Assembly (NCBI RefSeq): GCF_003364215.1
Contig: NZ_NXLU01000002.1
Coordinates: forward strand, 186,001 to 250,000
DNA from: Helicobacter cholecystus
GTDB taxonomy: Bacteria; Campylobacterota; Campylobacteria; Campylobacterales; Helicobacteraceae
Direction: 5' to 3'
DNA length: 64,000 nt
Every line of letters starts with the position of its first letter. Position 1 is the stretch's first letter. Under the pieces are notes generated by a model that made no database searches, was not told the DNA's origin, and was given only the letters and a program-made list of their open reading frames with translations. Below are positions 47,861-58,013 of the stretch, one piece after another. Made by a program: the position numbers and the translations under genes.

Positions 47861-49870
47861 CTAAAAAATAGGTTTTTGTTGAATATTTTCCAATTTATTT
47901 GAGTTAGAAGGATTGGAAATGTCTGTGTAATAATAGTTTTCGCCTTTAATATTTTTCTTTTTTATACCACTTGGAATTTCAAAATTTCTCTTAAGTCCTG
48001 GATCAATTTTTAAAACTTGTTTGAAAAAATATGCAAAGGGAGCCGACGCAACAACTCCGCCTGATTCATATTTTCCAATCGGTGTATTATCATCCCTTCC
48101 ATACCAAATAATCACTTGTAAGCTTGGAGAATATCCACAAAACCATGCATCAATATTTTCATTACTTGTTCCAGTTTTGCCTGCTAGTGTAATGCCCTTA
48201 ACCTTAGCTTGACGTCCTGTTCCTTTATTGATTGCCTCTTGTAAGATGCTTGTCATCAAAAATGCTTGATCTTTACTGGTAATGAGCTCTTCTTGAGTTT
48301 GAAAATAGGTGATATTACCTTGAGTATCAATGATTTGATTGACAAGGTAAGGATGGACAAGTGTGCCTTGATTACTAAAGATTGAAAATTCCTCAGCAGC
48401 ACTCAGTGGACTTAGACTAAGACTTCCAAGAACAATAGACATATCTTTTGGTATATCTTCAAAACCAAATTTTTCAAAATCACTATAAATTTTTTCAAAT
48501 CCAATCATTTCTACAAGATTGATTGTTGCAAGATTGAGGGATTTAATCAGTGCAGTTTTCAATGTGACAACACCATTAAAACTTGAAGTGAAATTCTTAG
48601 GTCTCCAATACTCTGGCTCTTCCATATTTTCAACATCTTGTTGTTCACGAATTTGTGTGGATTGCCTATCAAAGGATTTGCTATAACTTCTTGCCACATC
48701 AGGGACTTGGCTAGCAGGAGAATAACCATTATCAAAAGCAATTTGATAGATAAAAGGCTTAATTGAACTTCCAAACTGACGCTTAGATTGAGTTGCACGA
48801 TTAAAGGAGCTCTTGGAATGATCTACTCCACCTATAAGAGCAAGAATTTTTCCACTCTTACTCTCTGTAACAACCATTGCACCATTGAGTGTTTGATCTT
48901 GTATTTTTTCTTGGGATTTGTTTTTTTGGCGAGATTGGATACGTTCAAGAACACGATTGTATCCATAAATCACCGCTTCTTGTGCAATCTCTTGGTAGTC
49001 TAGATCAATATTAAGATAGATTCTATAGCCTTTACTTTTGAGATTAGGGATATAACTAAGTTGTCGTAAAACTTCATCTACTACATAGGGAGCTTTATTT
49101 TGGGTTAGGGATTGAGAATATACTTCTGGGGCTTGCGCAATGCTTGCAAGGTATTCTTCTTGTGAGATCCAACCTAAAACCTTCATTCTTTCTAAAATAT
49201 TATTTGCCCTTGAAAGAGAAAATTCATAATTACGTGTAGGATCATAAAAACTAGGTGCTCTTGGCAATCCTACAAGCATCGCAATCTCTTTAAGTGAGAG
49301 AGCTTCTAAAGACTTCTTAAAGTAGCCCTGCGCAGCTGCTTTAATTCCATAATAACCATGGCCAAAAAATGTTTCATTAAAGTAACGCTCTAAAATCTCT
49401 TCTTTGCTCAAATTTCTTTCAACTTGATAGGAGAGGATCGCTTCTTTAAGTTTTCTATCAAGAGTCTTGTCACGTGTAAGAGCGATATTTTTAACAAGTT
49501 GTTGAGTCAGTGTGCTTCCTCCTTCAAGATATTTTCTTGCAATGATATTTTTAATCATTGCTCTTGAGATTGCATCAAAATTAATTCCATTATGTTCAAA
49601 AAAAAGAGTATCTTCTACAGCTAGAAGTGCTTCAATCATTCTAGGAGGAATTTCATCAAATTTTACATAAAAACGTAATTCCTTATCAAAAACATTGGCA
49701 ATTAGCCTTCCTTTTCTATCAAAGATTTGTGTAGCAAGCTCTGGTTGGTAATGAGTAATTTTTTCTAAACTTTCAGAAAGAGTAAAAAAGATTCGAATGA
49801 TATATGCACAAATAATAAGCGTAAAAATTACAAGAGAAATAAGAAAGATTTTTCTAATCTTAATAAACAT
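47861..49870 (-). CDS. pbp1A: Penicillin-binding protein 1A
   Basis: The 669-residue class A PBP has an N-terminal membrane helix (about residues 5-27). Its glycosyltransferase domain has the catalytic VEDTLFFEHNG (about 87-97) and GGSTLTQQLVKN. Its transpeptidase domain has the SxxK serine in GSSIKPF (about 370-376), SLN and KTGTS (about 562-566). It polymerises and cross-links peptidoglycan and is the main beta-lactam and amoxicillin target in Helicobacter. It lies eight bases downstream of bioF. Confidence 0.95.
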   Translation of the reverse strand: MFIKIRKIFLISLVIFTLIICAYIIRIFFTLSESLEKITHYQPELATQIFDRKGRLIANVFDKELRFYVKFDEIPPRMIEALLAVEDTLFFEHNGINFDAISRAMIKNIIARKYLEGGSTLTQQLVKNIALTRDKTLDRKLKEAILSYQVERNLSKEEILERYFNETFFGHGYYGIKAAAQGYFKKSLEALSLKEIAMLVGLPRAPSFYDPTRNYEFSLSRANNILERMKVLGWISQEEYLASIAQAPEVYSQSLTQNKAPYVVDEVLRQLSYIPNLKSKGYRIYLNIDLDYQEIAQEAVIYGYNRVLERIQSRQKNKSQEKIQDQTLNGAMVVTESKSGKILALIGGVDHSKSSFNRATQSKRQFGSSIKPFIYQIAFDNGYSPASQVPDVARSYSKSFDRQSTQIREQQDVENMEEPEYWRPKNFTSSFNGVVTLKTALIKSLNLATINLVEMIGFEKIYSDFEKFGFEDIPKDMSIVLGSLSLSPLSAAEEFSIFSNQGTLVHPYLVNQIIDTQGNITYFQTQEELITSKDQAFLMTSILQEAINKGTGRQAKVKGITLAGKTGTSNENIDAWFCGYSPSLQVIIWYGRDDNTPIGKYESGGVVASAPFAYFFKQVLKIDPGLKRNFEIPSGIKKKNIKGENYYYTDISNPSNSNKLENIQQKPIF

Positions 49871-49878
49871 AAAAGCAC

Positions 49879-50970
49879 CTATTTATCAAAGTTTTGAAGT
49901 ATTTTACATAATTTTTGTGATTGCTTTTTATTGTTTTTAATATTTAGACTAATGCGTATGCGAGGGGTTTGGCTAGTGGGCTTTCTAATAGAGCCTATAA
50001 GATATCCTTGATCAAGAAGAAAATGTGTATGAAGAAGCATCTGTTTTTGTGAGGTATAGGGCAAAATTGCAAGTTGGCTTTGAGTATGTATAAGAGGGGA
50101 AAGGGCTTCTTTTTGTTCCTTAAGTTGCACAAGAAGAGAAGCAGTATTTTGAGCAATATAAGTAAGATTACAATGAGCAAGTGCAATATCAAAAAGTGAA
50201 GGAGCTGTTGTATAAATTGAGCTTTTAGCCTTTGTAAATAAAAAATCAACCACACTTTTTTCTCCTAAAACAAATGCTCCATAGCTTCCATATGCCTTAC
50301 TGAGTGTACCCATTTTAACAATATTAGGAGTGACGGGGAGATTATAGTAATCAAGATACCCCTTAAGATTGTCACCCAAGACACCACTGCTATGTGCCTC
50401 ATCAATAATAAGCAATGCATCATAGTGATGCGCAAGAGTATAAAACTCTTTTTTTGCAAGATCTCCATCCATAGAGTACACCCCTTCAATAGCAATAAGA
50501 CGGCGATTCTTGCATGGGGTTTTTTCAATTTTATCTTTTAAATCCAATATATTATTATGTGAAAAGAATACAACTTGAGAATGAAGTAATTTTGCAGAAA
50601 GTTTGCCACTTGCATGATAGAGCTCATCAACAAAGATTACATCCCCTTTTCTCACAAGTGTCTCAAAGAGTGCAAGATTTGCCAAAAAACCGCTCCCAAA
50701 AAGAGTGGCACTCATAAAACCAAAATAATTTTTTAAAAATTCTTCAAATTCCTCATGAATAGGATGATAGCCATTAATGGCTTGCGAGGCAATGGGTGAG
50801 TGATAGGGATAGGAAGATAATTTAAGATAAGCTTGTTGTAAAAGGGAATGATGGGTAGATAAACCCAAATAATCATTTGAAGCATAATCAAGCAGAGAGG
50901 AAGGATAGATTTGTTTTTTTCTAATAATTCCAGCCTTTTGCATAATTTCTAATTCTTTTGTATAAAACAA
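49879..50970 (-). CDS. bioF: 8-amino-7-oxononanoate synthase (BioF)
   Basis: The start is TTG at 50970 with AAGGA six bases upstream. The 363-residue PLP enzyme of the alpha-oxoamine synthase family has NDYLGLSTH, the substrate region FGSGFLANLALF, VDELYHAS, IDEAHSSGVLG (about residues 185-195) and the PLP lysine in MGTLSKAYGSYGAF (about 214-227). It condenses pimeloyl thioester with alanine in biotin synthesis. KBL-type relatives are possible but less likely. Confidence 0.88.
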   Translation of the reverse strand: MFYTKELEIMQKAGIIRKKQIYPSSLLDYASNDYLGLSTHHSLLQQAYLKLSSYPYHSPIASQAINGYHPIHEEFEEFLKNYFGFMSATLFGSGFLANLALFETLVRKGDVIFVDELYHASGKLSAKLLHSQVVFFSHNNILDLKDKIEKTPCKNRRLIAIEGVYSMDGDLAKKEFYTLAHHYDALLIIDEAHSSGVLGDNLKGYLDYYNLPVTPNIVKMGTLSKAYGSYGAFVLGEKSVVDFLFTKAKSSIYTTAPSLFDIALAHCNLTYIAQNTASLLVQLKEQKEALSPLIHTQSQLAILPYTSQKQMLLHTHFLLDQGYLIGSIRKPTSQTPRIRISLNIKNNKKQSQKLCKILQNFDK

Positions 50971-51030
50971 ATCAAATCCTTATCTTTAGAGATATTTTCT
51001 CAAAATAAGAATTATAGTGAGATTGTTTGA

Positions 51031-51036
51031 TACAAT
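51031..51036 (+). promoter_or_regulatory. Candidate -10 box for fur
   Basis: TACAAT, preceded by TTTGA, lies 34 bases before the fur start. The 100-base gap between bioF and fur is AT-rich and may carry Fur autoregulation sites, though I see no perfect palindrome. Confidence 0.4.
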
Positions 51037-51070
51037 TTGTAATATAAAAATACACATCAAAGGCAGAGGT

Positions 51071-51520
51071 ATGCAAAATCGACTAGAAACATTAAATGCA
51101 ATTCTTGAGCGATTACGAAAAAATATTCGAGATAAGGGATTGAAAAATTCCAAACAAAGAGAAAAGGTTTTAGCAGTCATCTATAAGAGTGGAAGACATC
51201 TCAGTCCAGAAGAAGTTGCTCAGCAAATTAAAGTCACAGATAAAAATGCCTCTCTATCTTCTGTATATAGAATCCTGAGTTTTCTTGAAAATGAAGATTT
51301 TATTTGTGGACTTAAAACAGATAAAAGTGGGAAACGCTATGAGATTGCTGCAAAATCTCACCACGATCATATTATTTGTCTTGAATGTGGAGAGATTGTT
51401 GAATTTGTCAATCAAGAGATTGAAGATTTACAATTAGAAGTAGCAAAAAAATATGGTGCAAAACTTATTAGCCATGATATGAAACTCTTTGTCAAATGTA
51501 AAAAATGTCTTAACAAATAA
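51071..51520 (+). CDS. fur: Ferric uptake regulator Fur
   Basis: The start is ATG at 51071 (MQNRLETLNAIL), giving 149 residues that align with H. pylori Fur along its length, including the N-terminal extension, the 'LKNSKQREKVLAVIYKSGRHLSPEEV' helices and the metal site 'HHDHIICLECGEIVEF'. A second CxxC (KCKKC) at the end completes the structural zinc site. It represses iron uptake genes when loaded with Fe2+, and in this group also controls genes in the apo form. Likely targets in the window are exbB-exbD-tonB and the receptor/hugZ pair. Confidence 0.94.
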   Translation: MQNRLETLNAILERLRKNIRDKGLKNSKQREKVLAVIYKSGRHLSPEEVAQQIKVTDKNASLSSVYRILSFLENEDFICGLKTDKSGKRYEIAAKSHHDHIICLECGEIVEFVNQEIEDLQLEVAKKYGAKLISHDMKLFVKCKKCLNK

Positions 51521-51545
51521 TAAAATGGAGTAATCTATCTAAAAA

Positions 51546-52550
51546 CTATTCTTCTAATAGAATTGAAAAATTATTTTGTGTATCTAGGAGAATATAGAGT
51601 TCTTTTCTATCATTTGAACGATAAGTTAATTTTTCACCATTAAAAGCTGCATATGATTGATCAAAGCTGACCTTAAATAGTCTTTTATTCTCTGCATTAG
51701 GATAAGGAGTAATATCAATTTTTGAAAGATTGATTTGCTTGATTTCTTTTTTTGCAAAGATTCGTTCTTTATATGCCTTGTATTTTTCGTATTTAACACC
51801 ATTGGATTTTTTAAATTCTGGATTATAGTATGAAATATAAGTTTGAAAATCACCTTTTTGCCAAGCTTCTTTCCAAGAAAAAAGTCCTGCAAGGATTGAG
51901 GCAATTTCATCTTTTGTTGCAGGAATAAAATTATTTTCATAAGTGATCAGTAGAGTATTGCTGTATTTGATTTGCTTATCATATTTTGTAATGATATCAT
52001 TTTCAATAGCAATGCAACCTTTTGTATTGAGTTCATCACGATTACCATTAAGGGGCATTCCATGAATCCAAATTCCATACCCTGTTTTTTTAAGAGATTT
52101 ATCATAAGCATTAGGATAAGAAGTAACAAATGCCATAGGTCCATAATATTGATCGAGTTTGGTGAGCTTATTTAAGAGGTTATAAACTCCAATAGGTGTT
52201 GTAAGATCTCCACTTACTTTTTTATCTCCTTTTCCTGATCCAACAAGTGCATTTGCAATCCCAATTTGTGTAAATTGCCCATTATCAATCTTATAGAGCG
52301 TAAGATTGGGGATACCTTTATTTGCAATAAAAAGAAAATGCGAATTTTCATAATACCCATAACTTACATCTTGATTTTTAAGTGCCACAAGCCAATATTG
52401 TTTTTGAGTAAGAAGCATTTGAATACTATTTTCTACTTGTTGCAATCCGGATTGTCGGTATTGTTTCACAATTTCCTCTAATGCCTTATCTGCAAAATCA
52501 CTTGCATAAGTTAATGAAAGAATTGAGGCAACTATTGCTAATTTTTTCAC
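51546..52550 (-). CDS. csd6: LD-carboxypeptidase Csd6/Pgp2 (YkuD fold)
   Basis: The 334-residue exported protein has a signal peptide (about residues 1-16). The YkuD catalytic core has H163 in IWIHGMPL and C179 in NTKGCIAI. The C-terminal NTF2-like domain is about residues 205-334 (SWKEAWQKGDFQTYISYY). It trims the tetrapeptides of peptidoglycan to tripeptides and sets helical cell shape in H. pylori and C. jejuni. The motif uses Thr where many YkuD proteins have Ser. It lies 21 bases upstream of era, as in H. pylori from memory. Confidence 0.92.
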   Translation of the reverse strand: MKKLAIVASILSLTYASDFADKALEEIVKQYRQSGLQQVENSIQMLLTQKQYWLVALKNQDVSYGYYENSHFLFIANKGIPNLTLYKIDNGQFTQIGIANALVGSGKGDKKVSGDLTTPIGVYNLLNKLTKLDQYYGPMAFVTSYPNAYDKSLKKTGYGIWIHGMPLNGNRDELNTKGCIAIENDIITKYDKQIKYSNTLLITYENNFIPATKDEIASILAGLFSWKEAWQKGDFQTYISYYNPEFKKSNGVKYEKYKAYKERIFAKKEIKQINLSKIDITPYPNAENKRLFKVSFDQSYAAFNGEKLTYRSNDRKELYILLDTQNNFSILLEE

Positions 52551-52571
52551 TGTTTACTCCACTGTATAATT

Positions 52572-53468
52572 TTAAAAATCAAAATCGTATCCAATTTTTT
52601 TAAGCCCTTCTTTGGTTTTACTCCAATTTTTTTGTGCAAAAACATTAAGTTTGAGGAATATTTTTTTTTCTTCAAGAGATTCTAGCTTAAGTCGAGCATT
52701 TTTACCTATGCGTTTTATTGTCTTTGCTTCTTTGCCAATAATCATTGCTTTTTGACTTTCTTTTTCAACAATAATTTTTGCATAAATTTTATTAAGATTA
52801 GGTGTTTCAATAAATTTTTCAATCACTACATCACTCTCATAGGGAATTTCATCACTAAGATTTTCAAATAAGCTTTCTCTAATAATTTCTTTGTAAATTT
52901 CTCGCATATTACTTGTTGTAAGAATCTCCTCATCATAAAGAGGAGGGGAGGAGGGGAGATGCTTTGAAATACACTCAAGAAGCTCCTTTGGATAAAATGA
53001 CCCCTTACATTCTGTAGGGATAAGGGCTAAAAACTTATTTTCAAACTTTTGATATTCAGCCATTTTTTTTAAAATCACCTCTTTGCTAACCTTGTCGCAT
53101 TGAGTGAGTAATAAAATATGAGGCTTACTCTTTGAAAGCTCCAAAAACTCTTCATAAAATTTAAGATCATCATATGCAGGTGCTAAGAAAAGATTGAGAT
53201 CACAATCTCCCATCGCTCTAAGAGCTTCTTGGAGCATGAATTGATTGAGAAGTTTTTCTTGTTTATGAATCCCAGGAGTATCCACAAAGATGATTTGTGA
53301 AATCTCTCCATCATCCATTGTGTGATTAATAATGAAATTCATTCTTTTTCTTGTAGCATTTGCTTTATGAGAAACTAGGGCTAGATTTTGCCCACAAAGA
53401 AAATTAAGCAAGGTAGATTTCCCTGCATTAGGTCGTCCTAAAGTAGCTACAAATCCAGATTTACTCAT
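52572..53468 (-). CDS. era: GTPase Era
   Basis: The 298-residue GTPase has G1 GRPNAGKST (residues 11-19), G3 DTPGIHK (about 63-69), G4 TQCDK (about 125-129) and a C-terminal KH domain (IVEKESQKAMIIGKEAKTIKRIG) that binds the 3' end of 16S rRNA. It is needed for 30S assembly. Its ATG lies at the end of hslU, one base overlapping. Confidence 0.94.
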   Translation of the reverse strand: MSKSGFVATLGRPNAGKSTLLNFLCGQNLALVSHKANATRKRMNFIINHTMDDGEISQIIFVDTPGIHKQEKLLNQFMLQEALRAMGDCDLNLFLAPAYDDLKFYEEFLELSKSKPHILLLTQCDKVSKEVILKKMAEYQKFENKFLALIPTECKGSFYPKELLECISKHLPSSPPLYDEEILTTSNMREIYKEIIRESLFENLSDEIPYESDVVIEKFIETPNLNKIYAKIIVEKESQKAMIIGKEAKTIKRIGKNARLKLESLEEKKIFLKLNVFAQKNWSKTKEGLKKIGYDFDF

Positions 53469-54796
53469 TAAAGGATATATCTCGCTAAATCTACATTATC
53501 AACTAGATGTTGCAGTTTTTCTCTTACCAGTTCTTGAGTAATAATAATGGTTTCTCCCTTGTGTTCATGGGCACTAAAGCTAATTTCTTCTAGGACTTTT
53601 TCAATCGTTGTATGCAAACGTCTTGCTCCAATATCTTCAGCTTTTTGATTGGCATTAAGCGAGAGGTGTGCTAATTCTCTAATTGCCTCATCGCTAAATT
53701 CAAGTTTGACTCCCTCGGTTTCTAGGAGGACTTGGTATTGTTTAAGAATGGAGTTTTTGGTTTTTGTAAGAATTTGCACCATTGCTTCTTCGCTCAAACT
53801 GTCAAGTTCTACACGTAAGGGAAATCTTCCTTGAAGTTCAGGGATAAGATCACTAGGCTTGCTTAAATGAAATGCACCTGCTGAGATAAATAGAATATGA
53901 TCAGTTTTAATTTGACCATATTTTGTATGCACGCTACACCCTTCGACAATAGGAAGTAAATCTCTTTGAACTCCTTCCTTGCTCGGATCATTTCTTGAGC
54001 CATCTTTATTTCCCACAGCAATTTTGTCAATCTCATCAATAAAAATAATCCCCCCTTCTTCAGCTCGTCTAAGGGCTTGGGATTTGATACTTTCTTGATC
54101 GAGCGTTTGCTCTATTGCTTCATTTTTAAGAATTTCCTTAGCTTCTTTAACACTTAATTCTTTTTTGATGCTTTGGTTAGGGGCAATGATTTTTACAATC
54201 GATTCTTGAGCTTTAAGCATCTCTGGAGGAAGATCAAGGTCTGAGAAATCACTTTTTTTCATAATCTGGATTTCAACCTTAAGATGATCAACTTCTCCTT
54301 TTTGCACTCTTTGCTTCATCGTCAAAAAGCTAATATCATAATCTCTTTTCTTTTCTTCTGTCGCACCATTTGGAAGAGGGGGAAGAAGTTTTTGAGTAAT
54401 TTTTTCATTAATATAGTCTTGGATTTTTTCTTGATTACTTTCTTGAAGCTCTTGTTGGACTAGATTGTATGAAACTCTCACAAGATCTCTAATCATGGAT
54501 TCCACGTCCCGTCCTACAAATCCCACCTCTGTGTATTTACTAGCTTCTACTTTGATGAAGGGGAGTTTAAGTATTTTTGCCATTCGCCTTGCAATTTCTG
54601 TTTTTCCAACCCCAGTAGAACCAATCATTAAGATATTTTTAGGCGTAATTTCTTCTTGCATATCTTTAGGAAGCAAGAATCTACGATAACGATTTCTCAA
54701 AGCAATAGCAATAATCTTTTTTGCATCTTTTTGTCCAACAATGTATTCATCAAGATATTGAACAATTTGAGGAGGGGTTAAATTTTGCTCTTTCAT
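53468..54796 (-). CDS. hslU: HslU ATPase of the HslVU protease
   Basis: The 442-residue AAA+ ATPase has Walker [14 protein letters not shown] (about residues 58-70), pore motif GYVGRD-like GFVGRDVES, Walker [12 protein letters not shown] (about 247-257) and sensor [16 protein letters not shown] near the C-terminus. The I-domain insert lies between about residues 105 and 235. It unfolds proteins into HslV. It overlaps hslV by four bases and era by one. Confidence 0.95.
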   Translation of the reverse strand: MKEQNLTPPQIVQYLDEYIVGQKDAKKIIAIALRNRYRRFLLPKDMQEEITPKNILMIGSTGVGKTEIARRMAKILKLPFIKVEASKYTEVGFVGRDVESMIRDLVRVSYNLVQQELQESNQEKIQDYINEKITQKLLPPLPNGATEEKKRDYDISFLTMKQRVQKGEVDHLKVEIQIMKKSDFSDLDLPPEMLKAQESIVKIIAPNQSIKKELSVKEAKEILKNEAIEQTLDQESIKSQALRRAEEGGIIFIDEIDKIAVGNKDGSRNDPSKEGVQRDLLPIVEGCSVHTKYGQIKTDHILFISAGAFHLSKPSDLIPELQGRFPLRVELDSLSEEAMVQILTKTKNSILKQYQVLLETEGVKLEFSDEAIRELAHLSLNANQKAEDIGARRLHTTIEKVLEEISFSAHEHKGETIIITQELVREKLQHLVDNVDLARYIL

Positions 54797-55338
54797 TCTA
54801 ACTCCAAGATTTTAATATTTGTATTTGTGTAGATGCACAACTCACCTGCAATCTGCAAAGAGTGTCTAACAAGCTCTTTGGGGTGGAGTGAAGCAAAGCG
54901 GTCTAGTGCTCTAGCTGAACTCAGCGCATAATTTCCTCCACTTCCAATAGCTGCAATTTTTCCATCTTCAGGTTCTACAACATCACCTGTCCCACTTAAA
55001 ATATAGATATGCTCCTTATCCAACACAATCATCATTGCTTCAAGTTTGCGAAGATAACGATCCTTTCTCCACTCTTTAGCAAAATCAATGATACTTTTGA
55101 GTAAATCTCCTTTTTTGGCTTCTAAAATTCTTTCAAACATATCAAAAAGTTGAAAGGCATCCGCCGTACTTCCTGCAAAGCCACTTAAAATTTTTCCATT
55201 ATAGAGTGTGCGGATTTTTGTGGCATTTCCCTTTAAAACACAATTTCCAAAAGTGACCTGCCCATCTCCACCAATAATTGCATAACGTTTACCTTCAAAT
55301 TCTCCACAATAGCCAAGTATCGTTGTTGCTTCAAACAC
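54793..55338 (-). CDS. hslV: HslV peptidase of the HslVU protease
   Basis: The 181-residue Ntn-hydrolase has the catalytic N-terminal threonine in ATTILG (Thr5, or Thr6 if one more residue is removed), exposed after removal of a short leader. It also has GDGQVTFGN and [14 protein letters not shown]. It forms a double hexameric ring with HslU caps. It lies two bases after rplI and overlaps hslU, so ribosome and protease genes are co-expressed. Confidence 0.95.
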   Translation of the reverse strand: MFEATTILGYCGEFEGKRYAIIGGDGQVTFGNCVLKGNATKIRTLYNGKILSGFAGSTADAFQLFDMFERILEAKKGDLLKSIIDFAKEWRKDRYLRKLEAMMIVLDKEHIYILSGTGDVVEPEDGKIAAIGSGGNYALSSARALDRFASLHPKELVRHSLQIAGELCIYTNTNIKILELE

Positions 55339-55340
55339 TC

Positions 55341-55787
55341 CTACTCTCCTTCAACAATAAGCATAAAATTTGCATGGATTCCATTTCCAAGATTTGCTGA
55401 GATTTCATACTCGCCTATGTGCTTGATTTGAGAATCTAGCTCAATGTGTTTTTTATCAATCTCAATCTTATGAGAATTTTGGAGTGTTTGAGCGATTTCA
55501 TCTTTTGTAATCGCTCCAAAGAGAACGCCATTTTCACCACTTTTTTTACTGATGATCACTTTGATATCTTTAAGAGTTTTTGCCAATGCTTCTCTTTGAT
55601 TTTGCTCCAAAGCAAGTTGCTCTTGTTTGTTTTTTTGCTCAGCTTTATATCGGTTAAGAACTTCATTTGTTGCTAATTTAGCTTTACCCTTTGCAATTAA
55701 AAAATTTTGACCATACCCATCTTTAACTTCTACAACTTCTCCCTTTTTTCCAAGTGAAGAAATATCTTCAATCAATAAAACTTTCAT
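55341..55787 (-). CDS. rplI: 50S ribosomal protein L9
   Basis: The 148-residue protein has the L9 N-terminal domain ([31 protein letters not shown]), a long connecting helix (about residues 40-75) and a C-terminal RNA-binding domain ([17 protein letters not shown]). It heads the transcript rplI-hslV-hslU-era-csd6. Two copies of TTTTATCAAAA (55816-55826 and 55861-55871) lie upstream and could supply -10 elements in reverse. Confidence 0.95.
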   Translation of the reverse strand: MKVLLIEDISSLGKKGEVVEVKDGYGQNFLIAKGKAKLATNEVLNRYKAEQKNKQEQLALEQNQREALAKTLKDIKVIISKKSGENGVLFGAITKDEIAQTLQNSHKIEIDKKHIELDSQIKHIGEYEISANLGNGIHANFMLIVEGE

Positions 55788-55934
55788 TTTAACTCCTTTT
55801 TTGAAGTTTTGTTTATTTTATCAAAAACTAATTGTAGGAAGAAAACAAACAATCAACGAGTTTTATCAAAATTCTTTTTTATTAAAGGTGAAAGGAAAAA
55901 GAGGGAATGTTACAAAACCAAGAAAGAGGTTTTC

Positions 55935-56462
55935 TTAGTTTGATTGGAGGGTAGAAATAAAGCTTTTGAGTGCCAGAAGTAAAGAATTTTTCAGAGCATT
56001 AATCTCATCCTTTCTTGAGATTTTATCCTTTCCTCCTAGTCCTAAAATTTCTTTATCTTTTACTTCAATGCTTGATTGTCCTACTTCTTGTCGGATTTGT
56101 TTATCGTTACTGATACTGAGTGTGACTTGTGCATTAAGAGTGTGCGTATTCTCTGAACTTAAAATTTGTTTATCAATAGTATTATTGATTTTAAGATCAT
56201 AAGTTACATTCAATGCATAGGTATTTTCTTGAGCTTCAGTGACAATTTCGAGGCAATTTGTCGTATTGATCACTTCAAGCACATAATCTTTAAATTCCCC
56301 TTGAGAAATTGTCGCATTCCCTTCTTTTTTGACAATATTTTGCAATATAATTGAAGCAATCGGTGCTTGGCAAAGTTTCTCTTGTGTGAAGACAATTTCT
56401 TTTTGCGCACATCCTAAAAATAATAATACTCCTGAACAAAGCGTAAAAATATGAGTTTTCAT
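55935..56462 (-). CDS. Lipoprotein of unknown function
   Basis: The 175-residue protein has a lipoprotein signal peptide with lipobox LFLGC (C18). A second cysteine pair (C32 and one near residue 70) could form a disulfide. Residues 80-175 are strand-rich with polar repeats, and the C-terminal helix ends in 'LKSFISTLQSN'. I do not recognise the family. It is divergent from moaE, with AGGAG before the ATG. Confidence 0.6.
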   Translation of the reverse strand: MKTHIFTLCSGVLLFLGCAQKEIVFTQEKLCQAPIASIILQNIVKKEGNATISQGEFKDYVLEVINTTNCLEIVTEAQENTYALNVTYDLKINNTIDKQILSSENTHTLNAQVTLSISNDKQIRQEVGQSSIEVKDKEILGLGGKDKISRKDEINALKNSLLLALKSFISTLQSN

Positions 56463-56518
56463 CCTTTCTCCTTTTAATGTCTAAAGTGTTGATAGAAAAA
56501 TCAAAAAGAAATATTATA

Positions 56519-56524
56519 TATAAT
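56519..56524 (+). promoter_or_regulatory. Candidate -10 box for the moaE operon
   Basis: TATAAT lies 32 bases before the moaE start, in an AT-rich gap divergent from the lipoprotein gene. No Moco riboswitch is visible in the short leader. Confidence 0.5.
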
Positions 56525-56555
56525 TCATAATTACATTTCTTATAAAGGTTTATTG

Positions 56556-56993
56556 ATGTTGGAGCTTTTTAATGGGGCAGTCCCTACAAGTGAGATTTAC
56601 ATAAAATGGGAAAGAATGGCGAGAGAAAACAATTTTGGTGCATGTTGTATTTTTACAGGGGTTGTACGAAGAGAAAATGGAATTGATGGATTAAGTTTTG
56701 ATATTTATAAACCTTTATTAAAACAATGGTTTAATCAATGGGAAAATAGGGCAAAGGAAAAAAAAATTATTATATGTATGGCTCACTCAATTGGTGATGT
56801 CCCTAATGGTGAAAGTTCTTATATGAGTGCCATTCTCTCCTCAAATCGCAAGATTACCTTGGAGTTATATGCAGAGTTTATAGAGGATTTTAAACATAAT
56901 GCCCCAATTTGGAAATACGATTTAAAAAATGGCGAGAGAATTTATGCCAAAGAGAGAAGTTACACACTCAAATATTCTGGGATTTTAGGCTAG
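56556..56993 (+). CDS. moaE: Molybdopterin synthase large subunit
   Basis: The start is ATG at 56556 with AAAGG seven bases before it; the protein has 145 residues. MoaE motifs are GACCIFTGVVR (about residues 27-37), AHSIGDVPNGESSYMSAI and the C-terminal PIWKYDL. With MoaD it puts the dithiolene sulfurs into molybdopterin. moaD and moaA are not adjacent. It is followed directly by mobB (stop TAG then ATG). Confidence 0.92.
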   Translation: MLELFNGAVPTSEIYIKWERMARENNFGACCIFTGVVRRENGIDGLSFDIYKPLLKQWFNQWENRAKEKKIIICMAHSIGDVPNGESSYMSAILSSNRKITLELYAEFIEDFKHNAPIWKYDLKNGERIYAKERSYTLKYSGILG

Positions 56994-57479
56994 ATGGCAA
57001 GAGTTGTAGGATTTTGTGGAATAAGTAATAGTGGCAAGACCACTTTAATAGAAAAACTCTCCTTATTATTGAGGCAAAAAGAAAAAAAGGTTTTTATTCT
57101 TAAACACGATCCCAAAGATAAGGCTAAGTTTGATACGGAGGGAAAGGATAGTTATCGTTTTTTTCAGAGTGGAGCGGATGTGGCCGTGTATTCTCCAAAT
57201 AAAACAATTATAATGATTCAAAATTCCTCTCCCACTCTCCAGCAGATTATAACCCCCTTTCTTAAGGAGTGGGATTATATATTCATTGAGGGATTGAGGG
57301 ATTTAAAGGAATTTGAAAAAATTTTAGTTGCACGTGAGAGGATTGAGCAAGGCTATGAAGAAGGGGTAAAAGCTTTTGCGCTCAAAAATATTGCCAAAGT
57401 TGGAGAGAATGTATTGGATTTAGATAATATCTCCCAAATTTTAGAATGGATTAATTTACACATTAAGGATGAAAAATGA
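56994..57479 (+). CDS. mobB: Molybdopterin-guanine dinucleotide biosynthesis protein MobB
   Basis: The 161-residue P-loop protein has Walker A GISNSGKTTL (about residues 8-17), a histidine in ILKHDPKDKAKFDTEGKDSYRF and Walker B-like FIEGLRDL. It binds GTP and assists MobA in attaching GMP to molybdopterin. It starts right after moaE and overlaps mogA (ATGA). Confidence 0.9.
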   Translation: MARVVGFCGISNSGKTTLIEKLSLLLRQKEKKVFILKHDPKDKAKFDTEGKDSYRFFQSGADVAVYSPNKTIIMIQNSSPTLQQIITPFLKEWDYIFIEGLRDLKEFEKILVARERIEQGYEEGVKAFALKNIAKVGENVLDLDNISQILEWINLHIKDEK

Positions 57480-58003
57480 TAAAAGTTGGAATTATTGTTG
57501 CGAGCGATAGAGCAAGTAGCGGAGTTTATGAGGATATTTCGGGTAAGGCGATCATTGAAGTATTAAGTCAATTCATCGCCAATGAGTGGAAATATTATTA
57601 TGAGGTGATTGCTGATGATTATGACAACATTGTAGCGATGATGAAGAGAATGAGTGATCTTGATGGATGCGATTTGATTGTAACTACAGGAGGGACAGGA
57701 CCTGCACCCAGAGATGTGACTCCAGAAGCAACACAAGCTGTATGTGAAAAAATGATGCCCGGATTTGGAGAACTAATGAGGGCAACAAGCCTTCAACATG
57801 TCCCTACAGCAATTCTTTCACGCCAAAGTGCAGGAATTAGAGGAAAAAGCCTCATTGTCAATCTTCCTGGAAAACCAAAGAGTATTAGAGAGTGTTTAGA
57901 GGCAGTGTTTCCAGCAATCCCTTACTGTATTGATCTAATCGGTGGGGCTTATATTCAAGGAAATGAAGAGCATATTAAAGTTTTCCGTCCCAAAGTAAAA
58001 TAA
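57476..58003 (+). CDS. mogA: Molybdopterin adenylyltransferase
   Basis: The 175-residue protein has the MoCF_biosynth signature IVTTGGTGPAPRDVTPEAT (about residues 66-84), GFGELMRA and NLPGKPKSIRECLEAVFPAIPY. It adenylates molybdopterin before molybdenum insertion. It overlaps mobB by four bases and is followed ten bases later by moaC. Confidence 0.93.
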   Translation: MIKVGIIVASDRASSGVYEDISGKAIIEVLSQFIANEWKYYYEVIADDYDNIVAMMKRMSDLDGCDLIVTTGGTGPAPRDVTPEATQAVCEKMMPGFGELMRATSLQHVPTAILSRQSAGIRGKSLIVNLPGKPKSIRECLEAVFPAIPYCIDLIGGAYIQGNEEHIKVFRPKVK

Positions 58004-58013
58004 AGGAGAAAAG

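Noticed and set aside
55816-55871. Direct repeat TTTTATCAAAA upstream of rplI as a heat-shock operator.
   Set aside because: It does not resemble CIRCE or HspR sites and may simply be two AT-rich -10-like stretches.
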